Counted from the first letter of the stretch, positions 15,480 through 23,406 are shown. The stretch: DNA of 35,601 bases from Planctomycetota bacterium (GCA_029248265.1 JAQWJQ010000148.1:1-35601); one strand, 5' to 3'. The notes: generated from the letters alone by a model not told the origin. Numbers and translations are program-made.

Positions 15480-16715
15480 TCAGGCGTTGAGGTCCTCTGC
15501 CCCGTAACGCTCCTGCGTCTCGGTGGGGATGAACTCCTTGAGGTGCTCGAGCTCACCGGCCTCCCGAATCAAGTGCCTCGCGATGACGATGCGCTGCACC
15601 TGGTTGGTGCCCTCGTAGATCTGGAGGATCTTCGCGTCACGGAAGAACTTGGCGATCGGATAGTCCTCCATGAAGCCGTAGCCGCCGAAGACCTGGACGG
15701 CGTCCGTCGCGACCTCCATGGCCACGTCGCTGGACAGGCACTTGGCCATCGCCGCCATCTTGGAGTTCATGGGGTTGGGCCCCTTCTCGTCAATCGCGGC
15801 CGCGGCGGCGTACGTGAGCTGCCTGGCCGACTCGGTCTTCATGGCCATGTCGGCCAACATCTTCTGGACCATCTGGTGCTGGCTGATGGGCACCTTGAAT
15901 TGAACCCGGCGGTTCGCGTAGACGTTCGCGAGGTCGAGCGCCCCCTGGGAGGCTCCCACGGCCTGGGCTGCGACACCCGGACGCGCGTGGTCCAGCGTCA
16001 TCATCGCGTGCTTGAAGCCCATTCCTTCGCGGCCACCGATGAGGTTCTCGGCGGGGACGCGGACGTTGTCGAAGTGAGTCTCCACCACGGGCACGCCGCG
16101 GATCCCCATCTTGTTCTCGGTCTTCTTGATCTCGAACCCGGGCGTCCCCTTCTCCACGATGAAGGCGCTGATCCTGCGCGAGCGGGAGGTGGGGTCCGTG
16201 ACGGCGAAGACGGAGTAGATGTCGGCGATGCCGCCGTTCGTCGTCCACTTCTTCTCGCCGTTGATGATGTAGTCGTCGCCGTCCTTGACCGCCGTGACCG
16301 CGAGGCCGCTGGCGTCGGAGCCTGCGAACTTCTCGGAGAGGCAGAAGGCGACGAACTTCTCACCGTTGCCAATCAGCGGCAGGTACTTCTTCTTCTGCTC
16401 GTCCGTTCCGCCGAGGACGATCGGGAACGACCCCAGGGCGTTCACCGCGAAGGCGACCCCGAAGCCCGAGTCCGCCTTGGCGAGTTCCTCGGCCACCAAC
16501 GAGAGGGCGAGGACGCCGGCGCTGTGCCCGCCGTACTCCTTGGGGATCCAGGTCTTGAAGAGGCCGGCCTTGGCGAGAGCCTGGGCCGCCTCCATGTTGT
16601 ACTCGTGCTTCTCGTCGAGCTCGGCGGCCTTGGGGCGCACGACCTCGTCCGCGATCTTTCGGGCCAGGGCCTGGAGCTCCAGGGCCTGTTCGCTGAAGAC
16701 AATATTCTGCTGCAT
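15480..16715 (-). CDS. Acyl-CoA dehydrogenase
   Basis: FAD-dependent acyl-CoA dehydrogenase, 411 residues, first oxidative step of fatty-acid or branched-chain acyl-CoA breakdown, passing electrons to electron-transfer flavoprotein. The family signature FCLSEKFAGSDA (124-135) is followed by the FAD/substrate segment NGEKKWTTNG (152-161). The C-terminal helical domain has QVFGGYGFMEDYP (341-353) and IYEGTNQVQR (366-375), where Glu368 is at the catalytic-base position of short/medium-chain enzymes. Length and motifs are complete. It is followed by a strong terminator and preceded by a 121-bp gap with a hairpin and TAGAAT element, so it is probably transcribed alone. The lipoamide dehydrogenase operon nearby raises the possibility of branched-chain amino-acid use, but chain length cannot be told from motifs. 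Confidence 0.95.
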   Translation of the reverse strand: MQQNIVFSEQALELQALARKIADEVVRPKAAELDEKHEYNMEAAQALAKAGLFKTWIPKEYGGHSAGVLALSLVAEELAKADSGFGVAFAVNALGSFPIVLGGTDEQKKKYLPLIGNGEKFVAFCLSEKFAGSDASGLAVTAVKDGDDYIINGEKKWTTNGGIADIYSVFAVTDPTSRSRRISAFIVEKGTPGFEIKKTENKMGIRGVPVVETHFDNVRVPAENLIGGREGMGFKHAMMTLDHARPGVAAQAVGASQGALDLANVYANRRVQFKVPISQHQMVQKMLADMAMKTESARQLTYAAAAAIDEKGPNPMNSKMAAMAKCLSSDVAMEVATDAVQVFGGYGFMEDYPIAKFFRDAKILQIYEGTNQVQRIVIARHLIREAGELEHLKEFIPTETQERYGAEDLNA

Positions 16716-16770
16716 GACGTTTTGGGCGGCCTGCTCAGGTCCGGACGCTCCCCCACAGGGGGATGGACTG

Positions 16771-16800
16771 CCGCGCTTCGGGCGGAGATTCTAAGCGCGG
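16771..16800 (-). promoter_or_regulatory. Inverted repeat with TAGAAT element upstream of acyl-CoA dehydrogenase
   Basis: Perfect 8-bp inverted repeat (16771-16778 with 16793-16800) spanning a minus-strand TAGAAT (16788-16793) followed by CTCCGCC. It lies 56-85 bp before the acyl-CoA dehydrogenase ATG and 37 bp past the methyltransferase stop. It could be an operator overlapping a -10 box, or a terminator hairpin of the methyltransferase gene. A second small hairpin (16749-16763) lies just downstream. Confidence 0.35.
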
Positions 16801-16836
16801 GGGGGACCCGCCTGATCTGCAATCCGCGACAGACCG

Positions 16837-17583
16837 TCAGGAACGGGCGAGGACGACCTGCCTGTCGGCCAGTTGGGGGTCAAATGGCTCCCCCTCGAAG
16901 CTCCCAGCCCGGCGGACGACGCTCAGGCCGCGGGCCGCCATGAGAGCGTCCAGCTCCGCAGGTTCGTACATGCGGACCTCCTCCCGCCACCGCCGGACCT
17001 CCCCGGTCGCCAGCGTGAGGAGCACCTCCTTGACCACGCGCCGGCCTCCGTCCTCGAGGGACCGGCGAGACTCCAGGACGATCCCGTCCCGCTCCTCCCG
17101 CGAGGTGGGGCGGAGTCCACGCCGGATCGACGTGGGGTTCATCAGGTCCATGACCAGGGTCCCACCGGGACGCAGGACGCGGGCCATCTCATCCAGGGCT
17201 GCGCCGTCCCCCACGTCGCCGAGGTACCCGAAGGAGGTGAAGAGGTTGACCACCGCCGCGAAGGAGCTCGCCGCGAAGGGGAGCGCCCGCATGTCCGCCT
17301 GGGCGAGCCTCCCCGACAGGCGCTCCGGAGCGCCCTCCATGTCACCTGAGGAGGCCAACAAGTCCAGCGAGAGGTCGATCCCAAAGACATCAAAGCCGGC
17401 CTCCGCCAGCGCCAAGCTGTGGCGACCGAAGCCGCAACAGTCATCCAGCACAGGGCCGTCCATGCCGCGGAGGACCTCCGTGGCGAGCCAGCGCGTCTCC
17501 TCCCTCGCCGCCGCGAGGTTGCGGTGCGCGTAGACGTCACGATAGTCGCTTCGGAATGCCTCGACGTACCAGGGTGTGGACAT
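16837..17583 (-). CDS. Class I SAM-dependent methyltransferase
   Basis: 248-residue Rossmann-fold methyltransferase of unknown substrate. Motif I is VLDDCCGFGRHSLALAEAG (45-63), an acidic residue ends strand 2 (FGIDLS, 68-72), an ADMRALPF stretch follows, then VVNLFTSFGYLGD, and the post-motif helix LRPGGTLVMDLMNP. This order matches the 'Methyltransf_25/11' type and resembles enzymes acting on small molecules. ATG at 17581-17583 gives MSTPWYVEAF, a natural start for this group; an in-frame start at 17628 adds a nonconserved Gly/Ser/Trp stretch. It is transcribed away from dgt across a 196-bp gap. No neighbour suggests the substrate. Confidence 0.85.
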   Translation of the reverse strand: MSTPWYVEAFRSDYRDVYAHRNLAAAREETRWLATEVLRGMDGPVLDDCCGFGRHSLALAEAGFDVFGIDLSLDLLASSGDMEGAPERLSGRLAQADMRALPFAASSFAAVVNLFTSFGYLGDVGDGAALDEMARVLRPGGTLVMDLMNPTSIRRGLRPTSREERDGIVLESRRSLEDGGRRVVKEVLLTLATGEVRRWREEVRMYEPAELDALMAARGLSVVRRAGSFEGEPFDPQLADRQVVLARS

Positions 17584-17705
17584 GGCGCAGAGGATAAGCC
17601 GCCAGGGCGAGGTCGCACCACCACCCACGCGGGCCTCACCCCCCAGACCTCACCTGGGGTCGCTCCTGGGACGGGGATGCCCATGAAGTTGCGGTGCCCA
17701 CAAGG

Positions 17706-17711
17706 TAGTCT
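17706..17711 (+). promoter_or_regulatory. Candidate -10 element upstream of dgt
   Basis: TAGTCT followed by CCCCGACACCCCGGCTCCCC, about 68 bp before the dgt ATG, in the divergent gap with the methyltransferase gene. Its sequence and downstream context closely resemble the element before rnc (23376-23381). No -35 box is evident. Confidence 0.4.
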
Positions 17712-17779
17712 CCCCGACACCCCGGCTCCCCTCGCCCGTCACGGCAGGACCGCCCTGCCCCCCAGCGGACCCCACGCCC

Positions 17780-18982
17780 ATGAGCGCCCCCACCCCCCAT
17801 TCGATCTGTGACCGCGCCACCCGCGAGGGGCGGGAGGCCGCCCAGCTGGCGAGCTACGCGATGCGGAGCGTCGACACGGTGGGCCGTCGATACAACGAGT
17901 CGCCGGACCCCCACCGCACCATCTTCGAGCGGGACCGCGACAGGATCACGCACTCCACGGCGTTCCGCCGGCTGCAATACAAGACGCAGGTCTTCCTCAA
18001 CGACGAGGGGGACCACCACCGCACACGCCTCTCCCACAGCCTCGAGGTGTGTCAGGTCGCGCGCAGCGTCGCGGGGGTGCTCCGGCTGAATGAGCCGCTG
18101 GCCGAAGCCCTCAGCCTCTCCCACGACATCGGGCACCCGCCCTTCGGCCACCGCGGCGAGTGGGCGCTGAACGACTGCATGGCCAACCACGGCGGCTTCA
18201 GGCACAACGCCCAGGTCCTCCGGGTGGTCGACCTCCTGGAGCGCCGGAGCCCCGACCACCCCGGACTCAACCTCACTCGGGAGCTCCGTGAGTCGCTCCT
18301 GAAGCATGAAAAGTCCGAGGACTGGCCGGAGGAATTCGGCCCGAAGCCACGCCACCCGCTGCTCGAGGGCCAGGTCGTCGACCTCGCGGACTCCACCGCC
18401 TACAACAAGCACGACATCGAAGACGGCCTCTCGGCCGGCATGTTCACCGAGGAGACCATCGAGGCCGAGGTCGAGCTCTGGCGCGTGGCCCGGGCGCGCA
18501 TTGAGGAGCGCCACCCTGGCTTCCTGCGTCGGACCCCCGAAGACCCCCGGCTCCAGGTCGGGCGGACCGCGAACGAGGTGATCGGGATCTGCATCGTCGA
18601 CCTCTGCCAGGCGACCCTGCGCAACATCCACGACAGCGGGATCGAGACCACGTCGGACGTCCGTGCGCACCAGACCATGCTCTGCGCGCACTCACGAGAC
18701 GTGCAGCCGATGGTCGCCGAGCTCCAGCGCTTCCTCTACAAGCACTTCTACAGGCACCCCTACCTGCAGGCCTTCCGTGTGTGGGCCAAGACCGTCATCA
18801 GTGGCCTCTTTGGGGCGTACGTCTCGGCCCCTGCGGAGATGTCGACCTGGTTCCGGGAGTGGGGTGACGAGGTAGGCACTGAGCGCGCGATCTGCGACTA
18901 CGTGGCCGGGATGACCGACCGCTTTGCCGTCCAGGAGTACATTCGCCTCATCGGGCCGGTGCCGCCGCTCGAACGTCCATGA
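17780..18982 (+). CDS. dgt: dGTPase-family deoxynucleotide triphosphohydrolase
   Basis: HD-domain hydrolase of the Dgt family, 400 residues, which removes the triphosphate of dGTP or other dNTPs and helps set dNTP pools. Metal ligands are visible: His86 in RTRLSHSLEV, His115-Asp116 in LSHDIGHPPFGH, and Asp204 in QVVDLADSTAYN. The N-terminal FRRLQYKTQVF (62-72) is the conserved substrate/metal segment. Length matches the shorter bacterial type rather than the roughly 500-residue E. coli enzyme. The ATG at 17780 is the first plausible start after the candidate promoter; there is no clear Shine-Dalgarno. Located 66 bp upstream of the ArsC-like selenoprotein gene, with a hairpin between. A ribonucleotide reductase gene lies elsewhere in the window, but nothing links their regulation. 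Confidence 0.92.
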   Translation: MSAPTPHSICDRATREGREAAQLASYAMRSVDTVGRRYNESPDPHRTIFERDRDRITHSTAFRRLQYKTQVFLNDEGDHHRTRLSHSLEVCQVARSVAGVLRLNEPLAEALSLSHDIGHPPFGHRGEWALNDCMANHGGFRHNAQVLRVVDLLERRSPDHPGLNLTRELRESLLKHEKSEDWPEEFGPKPRHPLLEGQVVDLADSTAYNKHDIEDGLSAGMFTEETIEAEVELWRVARARIEERHPGFLRRTPEDPRLQVGRTANEVIGICIVDLCQATLRNIHDSGIETTSDVRAHQTMLCAHSRDVQPMVAELQRFLYKHFYRHPYLQAFRVWAKTVISGLFGAYVSAPAEMSTWFREWGDEVGTERAICDYVAGMTDRFAVQEYIRLIGPVPPLERP

Positions 18983-18991
18983 ACACAACGA

Positions 18992-19014
18992 CCGGGCAGC
19001 GCTGAGTCGCCCGG
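18992..19014 (+). terminator. Small hairpin between dgt and the ArsC-like gene
   Basis: CCGGGC (18992-18997) pairs with GCCCGG (19009-19014), loop 11 bases, starting 9 bp after the dgt stop. No T-run follows; a C-rich stretch leads to the next start codon. Could be an attenuator or mRNA-end structure; weak evidence. Confidence 0.3.
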
Positions 19015-19048
19015 CATCCCCCCCCCACCCCCACCCCTACAGAAGGCC

Positions 19049-19399
19049 ATGGCCAAGCGAATCGACTGGATCTATCACCGCAAGGGCTGAACGAGCTGCA
19101 AGCGCGCCGACGCGTTCCTGGAGAACGCCGGCGTGACCGTCCGTGAGACGGTGAATGCAGCCAAAGAGCGGATCGGTGAGGCGGCTCTCGCCGAACTTTT
19201 CGACGGGGCCCGCAAGGTCACCGCCGCGAAGGGCAAGAAGGTCGTGGTCCTGGACCTCGCCAAGGACGCGGACGCCATGGAGCGGCTCGCCGAGGTCGTC
19301 CTCGGCCCGACCGGCAACCTCCGCGCGCCGAGCGCTCGGGTCGGGAAGAACTGGCTGATCGGCTTCAATGAGGACGAGTACGCGAAGGTCTTCAGCTAG
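19049..19399 (+). CDS. ArsC-family selenoprotein (in-frame UGA as selenocysteine)
   Basis: Short thioredoxin-fold protein of the ArsC/Spx type, 116 residues if TGA at 19088-19090 is read as selenocysteine. The N-terminus reads MAKRIDWIYHRKG, then TGA, then TSCKRADAFLENAG, so residue 14 (Sec) and Cys17 make the UxxC version of the family's redox CxxC. After the TGA the frame continues as typical ArsC-like sequence to TAG at 19397-19399, including the C-terminal RAPSARVGKNWLIGFNEDEYAKVF. AGAAGG lies just upstream of ATG 19049. A GTG at 19133 would open an 88-residue frame lacking the active site and beta-strand 1, which is unlikely to be real. A hairpin fits a bacterial SECIS (19112-19128). Likely a thiol/selenol oxidoreductase in the cytoplasm; arsenate reduction itself is not implied. 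Selenocysteine machinery genes are not in the window. Confidence 0.85.
19112..19128 (+). promoter_or_regulatory. Putative bacterial SECIS hairpin
   Basis: GCGTTC (19112-19117) pairs perfectly with GAACGC (19123-19128) around a 5-base loop CTGGA. The loop begins 27 nt after the UGA, within the spacing expected for bacterial SECIS elements, and contains guanines as usual, though not in the first two loop positions. It lies inside the coding sequence, as bacterial SECIS elements do. Confidence 0.55.
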
Positions 19400-19414
19400 C
19401 GGAGAGCCAGGCGG

Positions 19415-19460
19415 CCGGCGCGCCCGGGCTGCCCCCCCGGGGGCGGCTCGGGCGCGCCGG
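19415..19460 (+). terminator. Strong GC hairpin after the ArsC-like gene
   Basis: Perfect 12-bp arms, 19415-19426 and 19449-19460, with further C/G-run pairing inside the loop, 15 bp after the stop codon. No T-run, as with several other hairpins in this window. Confidence 0.55.
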
Positions 19461-19603
19461 ACTTGAAGGACCGGGCCGGTGCACCATCGACCCCAGCGAC
19501 CCGAGGGTGCAAGGAGCCCTGGCCCACCGTGACCGCGCGTCCCGCACGCCGCCGCCGTCGGGTCGACCCCTCCGCCGTGGTGGACGGGACCTCCACCGAT
19601 AGG

Positions 19604-19631
19604 AACGGCCGTCGAGCCCCAAGGGGCCGTT
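19604..19631 (+). terminator. Hairpin upstream of the MscS-like gene
   Basis: AACGGCC (19604-19610) pairs with GGCCGTT (19625-19631), loop 14 bases, followed by a single T and GG. Could be a weak terminator or a regulatory structure just before a TAGCGT promoter-like element. Confidence 0.3.
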
Positions 19632-19729
19632 TGGTAGCGTGCCGCAGAGGCCTGACCTCGTCCGCGTGCATGGCGCCGGGCGCTGGCGCCTGAATCGGCC
19701 GCATCCCAAACGCTGCCCACCTGCTCCCA

Positions 19730-20995
19730 ATGCAAACGATCATCGACCTCCTGCAGCGCCTCGACTCTCCCGCCGAACGTCTCGTCGCGGGCTGGGTTGG
19801 CGTCATCCTCCTCGCCGTCATCGCGAACTTCCTGGCGCGGAGGGTCATCGTGCGCGGCATGCGCGCCGTGGCGTCTCGCACCAAGACCCGCTGGGATGAC
19901 GTGCTCGTGGAGCACCGGGTGTTCGAGCGCCTGAGCCACCTGGCTCCGGCGCTCGTGGTGTACGTGGCGGCCCCCCTGCTCCTGAACGGCCCCGGAGAGC
20001 AGGTCTATCAGGACTACCTCCGTCGCCTCGCCAACGTCTGGATGATCTTCGCAGGGGCGAAGACGGCCCATGCCTTGCTCGATGCGCTGGTGATCATCGG
20101 CCTAGAGCGTGAGGCCACGCGCACCAAGCCCGTGCGGAGCTACGCCCAGGTCGTCCAGCTCGTCGTCTGGGTCGGCGCGGGGATCCTGTCGGTCGCCGTG
20201 CTCATGCAGAAGAGCCCGGCCGCCCTCCTGGCCGGGCTGGGCGCCATGACAGCGGTCCTACTGCTGGTCTTTCGGGACACGATCCTCGGCTTCCTCGCCA
20301 GCATCCGCATCGAGGGGAACCAGATGCTCCGCGTGGGCGACTGGGTTGAGATGCCCAAGTACGGCGCAGACGGCGACGTGATCGAGATCGGGCTGCACAC
20401 CGTCAAGGTGCAGAACTGGGACAAGACCATCACGACGATCCCGACCCACGCGTTCATGAGCGACAGCTTCAAGAACTGGCGCGGGATGACCGAGTCCGGC
20501 GGGCGCAGGATCAAGCGCTCCCTGAACCTCGACATGAACAGCGTCCGGTTCCTCGGGGACGACGACCTTGAGCGGCTCCGGGGCGTCCAGTCGCTGCGCG
20601 CCTACCTCGAATCCCGCAGCGAGGAGATCGCCCAGTGGAACCGAGAGAACGACGTGGACGGGCGCAGCCCCATCAACGGCCGCCGACTCACCAACCTCGG
20701 CACGTTCCGTGCCTACGTCGAGGCGTACCTCCGAGGGCTTGAACCGATCCGCGAGGACATGACCTTCCTGGTCCGCCAGCTCGCCCCGGGGCCCGAGGGC
20801 GTCCCCATGGAGATCTACGTCTTCAGCGGTGAGCAGCGCTGGGTGCAGTACGAGGCGATCATGGGCGACATCTTCGACCACCTCCTCGCGGTGTTGGCGG
20901 AGTTCGACCTGCAGGTGTTCCAGCAGCCGGGAGGGGCAGACCTGCGGGGGCTCACGCCGCCGGCCCCCGATCAGGCGGATTCGAACCGACGCTGA
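19730..20995 (+). CDS. MscS-family mechanosensitive channel, YbdG type
   Basis: Inner-membrane mechanosensitive channel, 421 residues, close in layout to E. coli YbdG (about 415 residues), which protects against mild osmotic downshock. Hydrophobic segments lie at about 17-36, 66-87, 105-125 and 142-160, then the pore-lining helix (about 165-192, AALLAGLGAMTAVLLLVFRD). The MscS beta domain follows with RVGDWVEMPKYGADGDVIEI, TVKVQNWDKTITTIPTHAF and SDSFKNWRGMTESGGRRIKR, the strongest family matches. The cytoplasmic C-terminal part is of YbdG length. ATG at 19730 has no clear Shine-Dalgarno. Its last 25 bp overlap the convergent ABC permease gene. Confidence 0.9.
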   Translation: MQTIIDLLQRLDSPAERLVAGWVGVILLAVIANFLARRVIVRGMRAVASRTKTRWDDVLVEHRVFERLSHLAPALVVYVAAPLLLNGPGEQVYQDYLRRLANVWMIFAGAKTAHALLDALVIIGLEREATRTKPVRSYAQVVQLVVWVGAGILSVAVLMQKSPAALLAGLGAMTAVLLLVFRDTILGFLASIRIEGNQMLRVGDWVEMPKYGADGDVIEIGLHTVKVQNWDKTITTIPTHAFMSDSFKNWRGMTESGGRRIKRSLNLDMNSVRFLGDDDLERLRGVQSLRAYLESRSEEIAQWNRENDVDGRSPINGRRLTNLGTFRAYVEAYLRGLEPIREDMTFLVRQLAPGPEGVPMEIYVFSGEQRWVQYEAIMGDIFDHLLAVLAEFDLQVFQQPGGADLRGLTPPAPDQADSNRR

Positions 20996-22353
20996 TAGAG
21001 CCGAAAGGCCACGGTGAGCATCACCGTGGCGCCGGCAGCGAGCACCAGGAGTGAGGGGTACACCCCGCTCAGCTCCGGGGTATCGAGCACGCCCTTGCCG
21101 TACCAGAGGACGCCGTGGAAGGCGTCCATGGCCCAGGCCACGGGCGTGGCAAGCCCCGCGGTCTGCATCCACTCAGGGGTGATCTCCCGCGGGAACCAGG
21201 CGCCGCCGACCGCGCTCATGACGAGGATGACGAGCGTCGAGAGGCCCTCCATCTGCTTGCGCGTCCTGCAGGCCGTCGCGAAGAGCAAGCCGAGGGCGCT
21301 CGCGGCGAGGGCCCAGGTCAGGCTCGTGATGGCGAGCGCGGGAAGGTGCTCCATCACCGGGACCTGGAAGGCCAGCGCGCCGAAGCTGAAGAGCTCCAGG
21401 AGCTGAATGCTGGCCAGCAACATCGTGACGAGGATCTTGCCGAGCAGCACCGCACGACCCGCCTCTGCGGTCAAGCGGAGGCGGTCCAGCGTGCCCTCGG
21501 CGCGTTCCTCAAGGAGCGTCCCCGCGAAGGCCACGAGGTTGAAGAGCAGCATCATCACCGCCATGGCCGCGAACGCGTGAGAGGCGCCCGCGCTGCGCGG
21601 GAGCCCGTCCGCCCGAGGCGGTGCAAGGTCCTCGACCTCGAGCCCGATCATCGAGGGCAGCGCGTCCATCAAGGTGGCGAGCGGCGCCTCGTCCGGCTCA
21701 GCCGCTGCGCGACCGCCCTCCGCTTCACCCGCCGCAGGCTCCGCTACGGGCGGTGCAGAGTCCTGCCACTCGGCTTCCATCCCGGCCATGAGGTTCTCGA
21801 CACGCATGTAGGAGCCGACGAGCTCCGCGGTGACGGCGCCACGGCTGGGCTCGGGGAGCCCCATCAACCCGGTGACCCGGTCCATCATTCCAGAGCCCAG
21901 CGCCTTGGCCGCCTGCTGGAACAGCACCGGGGAGAGCTGAAACAACATGATCTGACTCGCGATCTGCCTCGCAGGGTCCCGGTAGAGGACCAGGGCGGGG
22001 AGGGGCTGGCCTGCGACGAGCGCCTCACCGTAGCCAGAGGGGATCACCAGGCCTCCCGCGCGGTCGCCATCGGCCACCAGCCGGCGGGCGTCTGGGAGCA
22101 ACTCCACGCGCAGGTCATCGATGTCCATCAGCGCCCCGACGAGCGCCTCGCTGGTCGGGGTCTGGTCCTGGTCCTCCACGGCGATGGCGACCTTCCGCGC
22201 TTTTGTCCCGCCGCCCATCATGCCGCCCCCCATCGCGGTCCCCATGACCGCGCCGAGGCCGATCGGGAGGACGAGCAGGAAGAAGAGCGCGGTTCGGTCG
22301 CGCATGAAGAGGCGCAGGTCCTTGCGCACGAGGATCAGTGCAGTCCGGATCAT
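20971..22353 (-). CDS. ABC-2 type transporter permease
   Basis: Membrane subunit of an ABC exporter, 460 residues. The N-terminus (IRTALILVRKDLRLFMRDRTALFFLLVLPIGLG) is the typical ABC-2 start with a first membrane helix; then comes a large extracytoplasmic loop (about 45-265) with an acidic Ala/Glu-rich stretch; then five hydrophobic helices (about 270-450), with the conserved EERAEGTLDRLRLT segment between the first two and FPREITPEWMQ in the last part. This one-plus-five layout is that of the YhfK/NatB/DrrB-like permeases. Its start overlaps the ATPase stop by four bases (ATGA), so the two are translated as a unit. The substrate is unknown; drug, sodium or lipid-type exporters share this form. 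Its stop overlaps the tail of the MscS gene on the other strand. Confidence 0.88.
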   Translation of the reverse strand: MIRTALILVRKDLRLFMRDRTALFFLLVLPIGLGAVMGTAMGGGMMGGGTKARKVAIAVEDQDQTPTSEALVGALMDIDDLRVELLPDARRLVADGDRAGGLVIPSGYGEALVAGQPLPALVLYRDPARQIASQIMLFQLSPVLFQQAAKALGSGMMDRVTGLMGLPEPSRGAVTAELVGSYMRVENLMAGMEAEWQDSAPPVAEPAAGEAEGGRAAAEPDEAPLATLMDALPSMIGLEVEDLAPPRADGLPRSAGASHAFAAMAVMMLLFNLVAFAGTLLEERAEGTLDRLRLTAEAGRAVLLGKILVTMLLASIQLLELFSFGALAFQVPVMEHLPALAITSLTWALAASALGLLFATACRTRKQMEGLSTLVILVMSAVGGAWFPREITPEWMQTAGLATPVAWAMDAFHGVLWYGKGVLDTPELSGVYPSLLVLAAGATVMLTVAFRLYQRRFESA

Positions 22354-23249
22354 GAGTCGTCCTCGACGTTCTCGTCTCGCAGTGCGCGGCCCGTCAAGGC
22401 CAAGAAGATGCTCTCAAGGTCGGCAGCCACGCCCCGCACTTCGGCGCCCATCCCGTGTTCACGGAGGACCGCCGCGGCCTGCTCGAGGTCCACGCCAGGC
22501 TCCATCTGGAGCCCTGTGCCCAGTCCCGCCCGCACCGCGTCAAGGCCCCGGAGTCCCTCGAGGGTGCCCTCCGCCAGGCACCGCCCCCGATCCATGATCA
22601 CGATCCGACCGCAGAGCCGTTCAACCTCGCCCATGGCGTGCGTCGTGTAGACGAGGGTCGTGCCCGCGCGGTGGATGGCCTCCACCTGCTCAAACAGGTG
22701 ATTGCGAGACTGGGGGTCCACGCCAGCGGTCGGCTCATCGAGGAAGACCAGCTCCGGCTCGTGCAGGAGCGCCGCCACCAGGTTGAGCCGACGCTTCATC
22801 CCCCCAGAGAACTCCGAGACCAGCGACCTGCGGCGCTCCTCGAGCCCAGCGGCCTCCAGCCCCCACTCCACGCGCTCCCGTAGGCGCGCTCCACCGAGCC
22901 CGGCGAGTTCACCGAAGAGCCTGAGGTTCTCCTCTGCTCGCAGCCCGGCGTAGAGGGCGATGTCCTGGGGGACCACGCCAATTCTGGCCCTCAACGCCCG
23001 GCCGTCCTTGGCCGGGTCAAGCCCGAGGACTCGGACGCTCCCACCGTCCGCCGGCAGGAGCGTGGAGAGGATCCGGAGGGTCGTGGTCTTCCCTGCCCCG
23101 TTGGGCCCGAGCAGCCCGAGAGACTCCCCCTTCCTGACGTTGAGGTTCAGACCCCGCACGGCGGGCACCTCTCCAAAGGCCTTCTCAAGGTCCTTGGCTT
23201 CGATCGCGACCCCTGCGGAGGGTGGGTCGGGGGCTGAATGAAGCGTCAT
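22350..23249 (-). CDS. ABC transporter ATP-binding protein
   Basis: Nucleotide-binding subunit for the adjoining permease, 299 residues. Motifs: Walker A GPNGAGKT (48-55), Q-loop VVPQD, ABC signature FSGGM (147-151), Walker B LVFLDE (167-172) with the D-loop AGVD, and switch His204 in YTTHAMGE. The C-terminal tail after about 230 is the regulatory extension common in DrrA/NatA-type exporters. ATG at 23247-23249. It is transcribed away from rnc; possible -10 elements for it lie at 23276-23281 and 23256-23261. Confidence 0.93.
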   Translation of the reverse strand: MTLHSAPDPPSAGVAIEAKDLEKAFGEVPAVRGLNLNVRKGESLGLLGPNGAGKTTTLRILSTLLPADGGSVRVLGLDPAKDGRALRARIGVVPQDIALYAGLRAEENLRLFGELAGLGGARLRERVEWGLEAAGLEERRRSLVSEFSGGMKRRLNLVAALLHEPELVFLDEPTAGVDPQSRNHLFEQVEAIHRAGTTLVYTTHAMGEVERLCGRIVIMDRGRCLAEGTLEGLRGLDAVRAGLGTGLQMEPGVDLEQAAAVLREHGMGAEVRGVAADLESIFLALTGRALRDENVEDDS

Positions 23250-23255
23250 GCCGCG

Positions 23256-23381
23256 AGGCTACCCGTGGCCACCGGAGCTTATTCGTGGAGACCAGAACTT
23301 CTGAGGCGCGACGCCGATCCCTGAGGCCCAAGGAGCGCAACGGATAGCACCCGGACACGAAGTGGGCAGCAGAGGTAGACT
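23256..23381. promoter_or_regulatory. Divergent promoter region, ABC exporter / rnc
   Basis: 157-bp gap between the ATPase gene (minus) and rnc (plus). On the plus strand TAGACT (23376-23381) is followed by CTCCCCCC, 25 bp before the rnc GTG. On the minus strand TAAGCT (23276-23281, then CCGG) would give a leader of about 20 nt for the ATPase; a second possible box, TAGCCT (23256-23261), is only 6 bp from the start. No strong -35 boxes. Confidence 0.4.
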
Positions 23382-23406
23382 CTCCCCCCGCGCCTCGGCT
23401 CCCCCT

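Larger units (their letters stand above)
19400..19729. other. Intergenic region between ArsC-like gene and MscS channel
   Basis: 330 bp without a convincing gene; short open frames on both strands are Arg/Pro-rich and lack recognisable motifs. It holds a strong hairpin right after the ArsC-like stop (19415-19460), a second weaker one (19604-19631), and a TAGCGT (19635-19640) that could be a -10 box for the channel gene, which starts at 19730. Confidence 0.5.

Noticed and set aside
19088-19090. TGA read as tryptophan, or a nonsense mutation
   Set aside because: TGA is used as the normal stop by many genes here, and the position is a conserved redox Cys, which fits Sec; the rest of the frame shows no decay. 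A recent nonsense mutation cannot be fully excluded.
19133-19399. 88-residue gene starting at GTG 19133 as the true ArsC-like product
   Set aside because: It lacks the first strand and the active site, while conserved family sequence continues upstream through the TGA to an ATG with AGAAGG before it.
20974-20990. tRNA-like GATTCGAACC sequence
   Set aside because: It is inside two overlapping coding sequences with no cloverleaf around it.
23362-23406. rnc start at GTG 23362
   Set aside because: It precedes the TAGACT promoter-like element and adds nonconserved residues; GTG 23407 fits better, though not proven.
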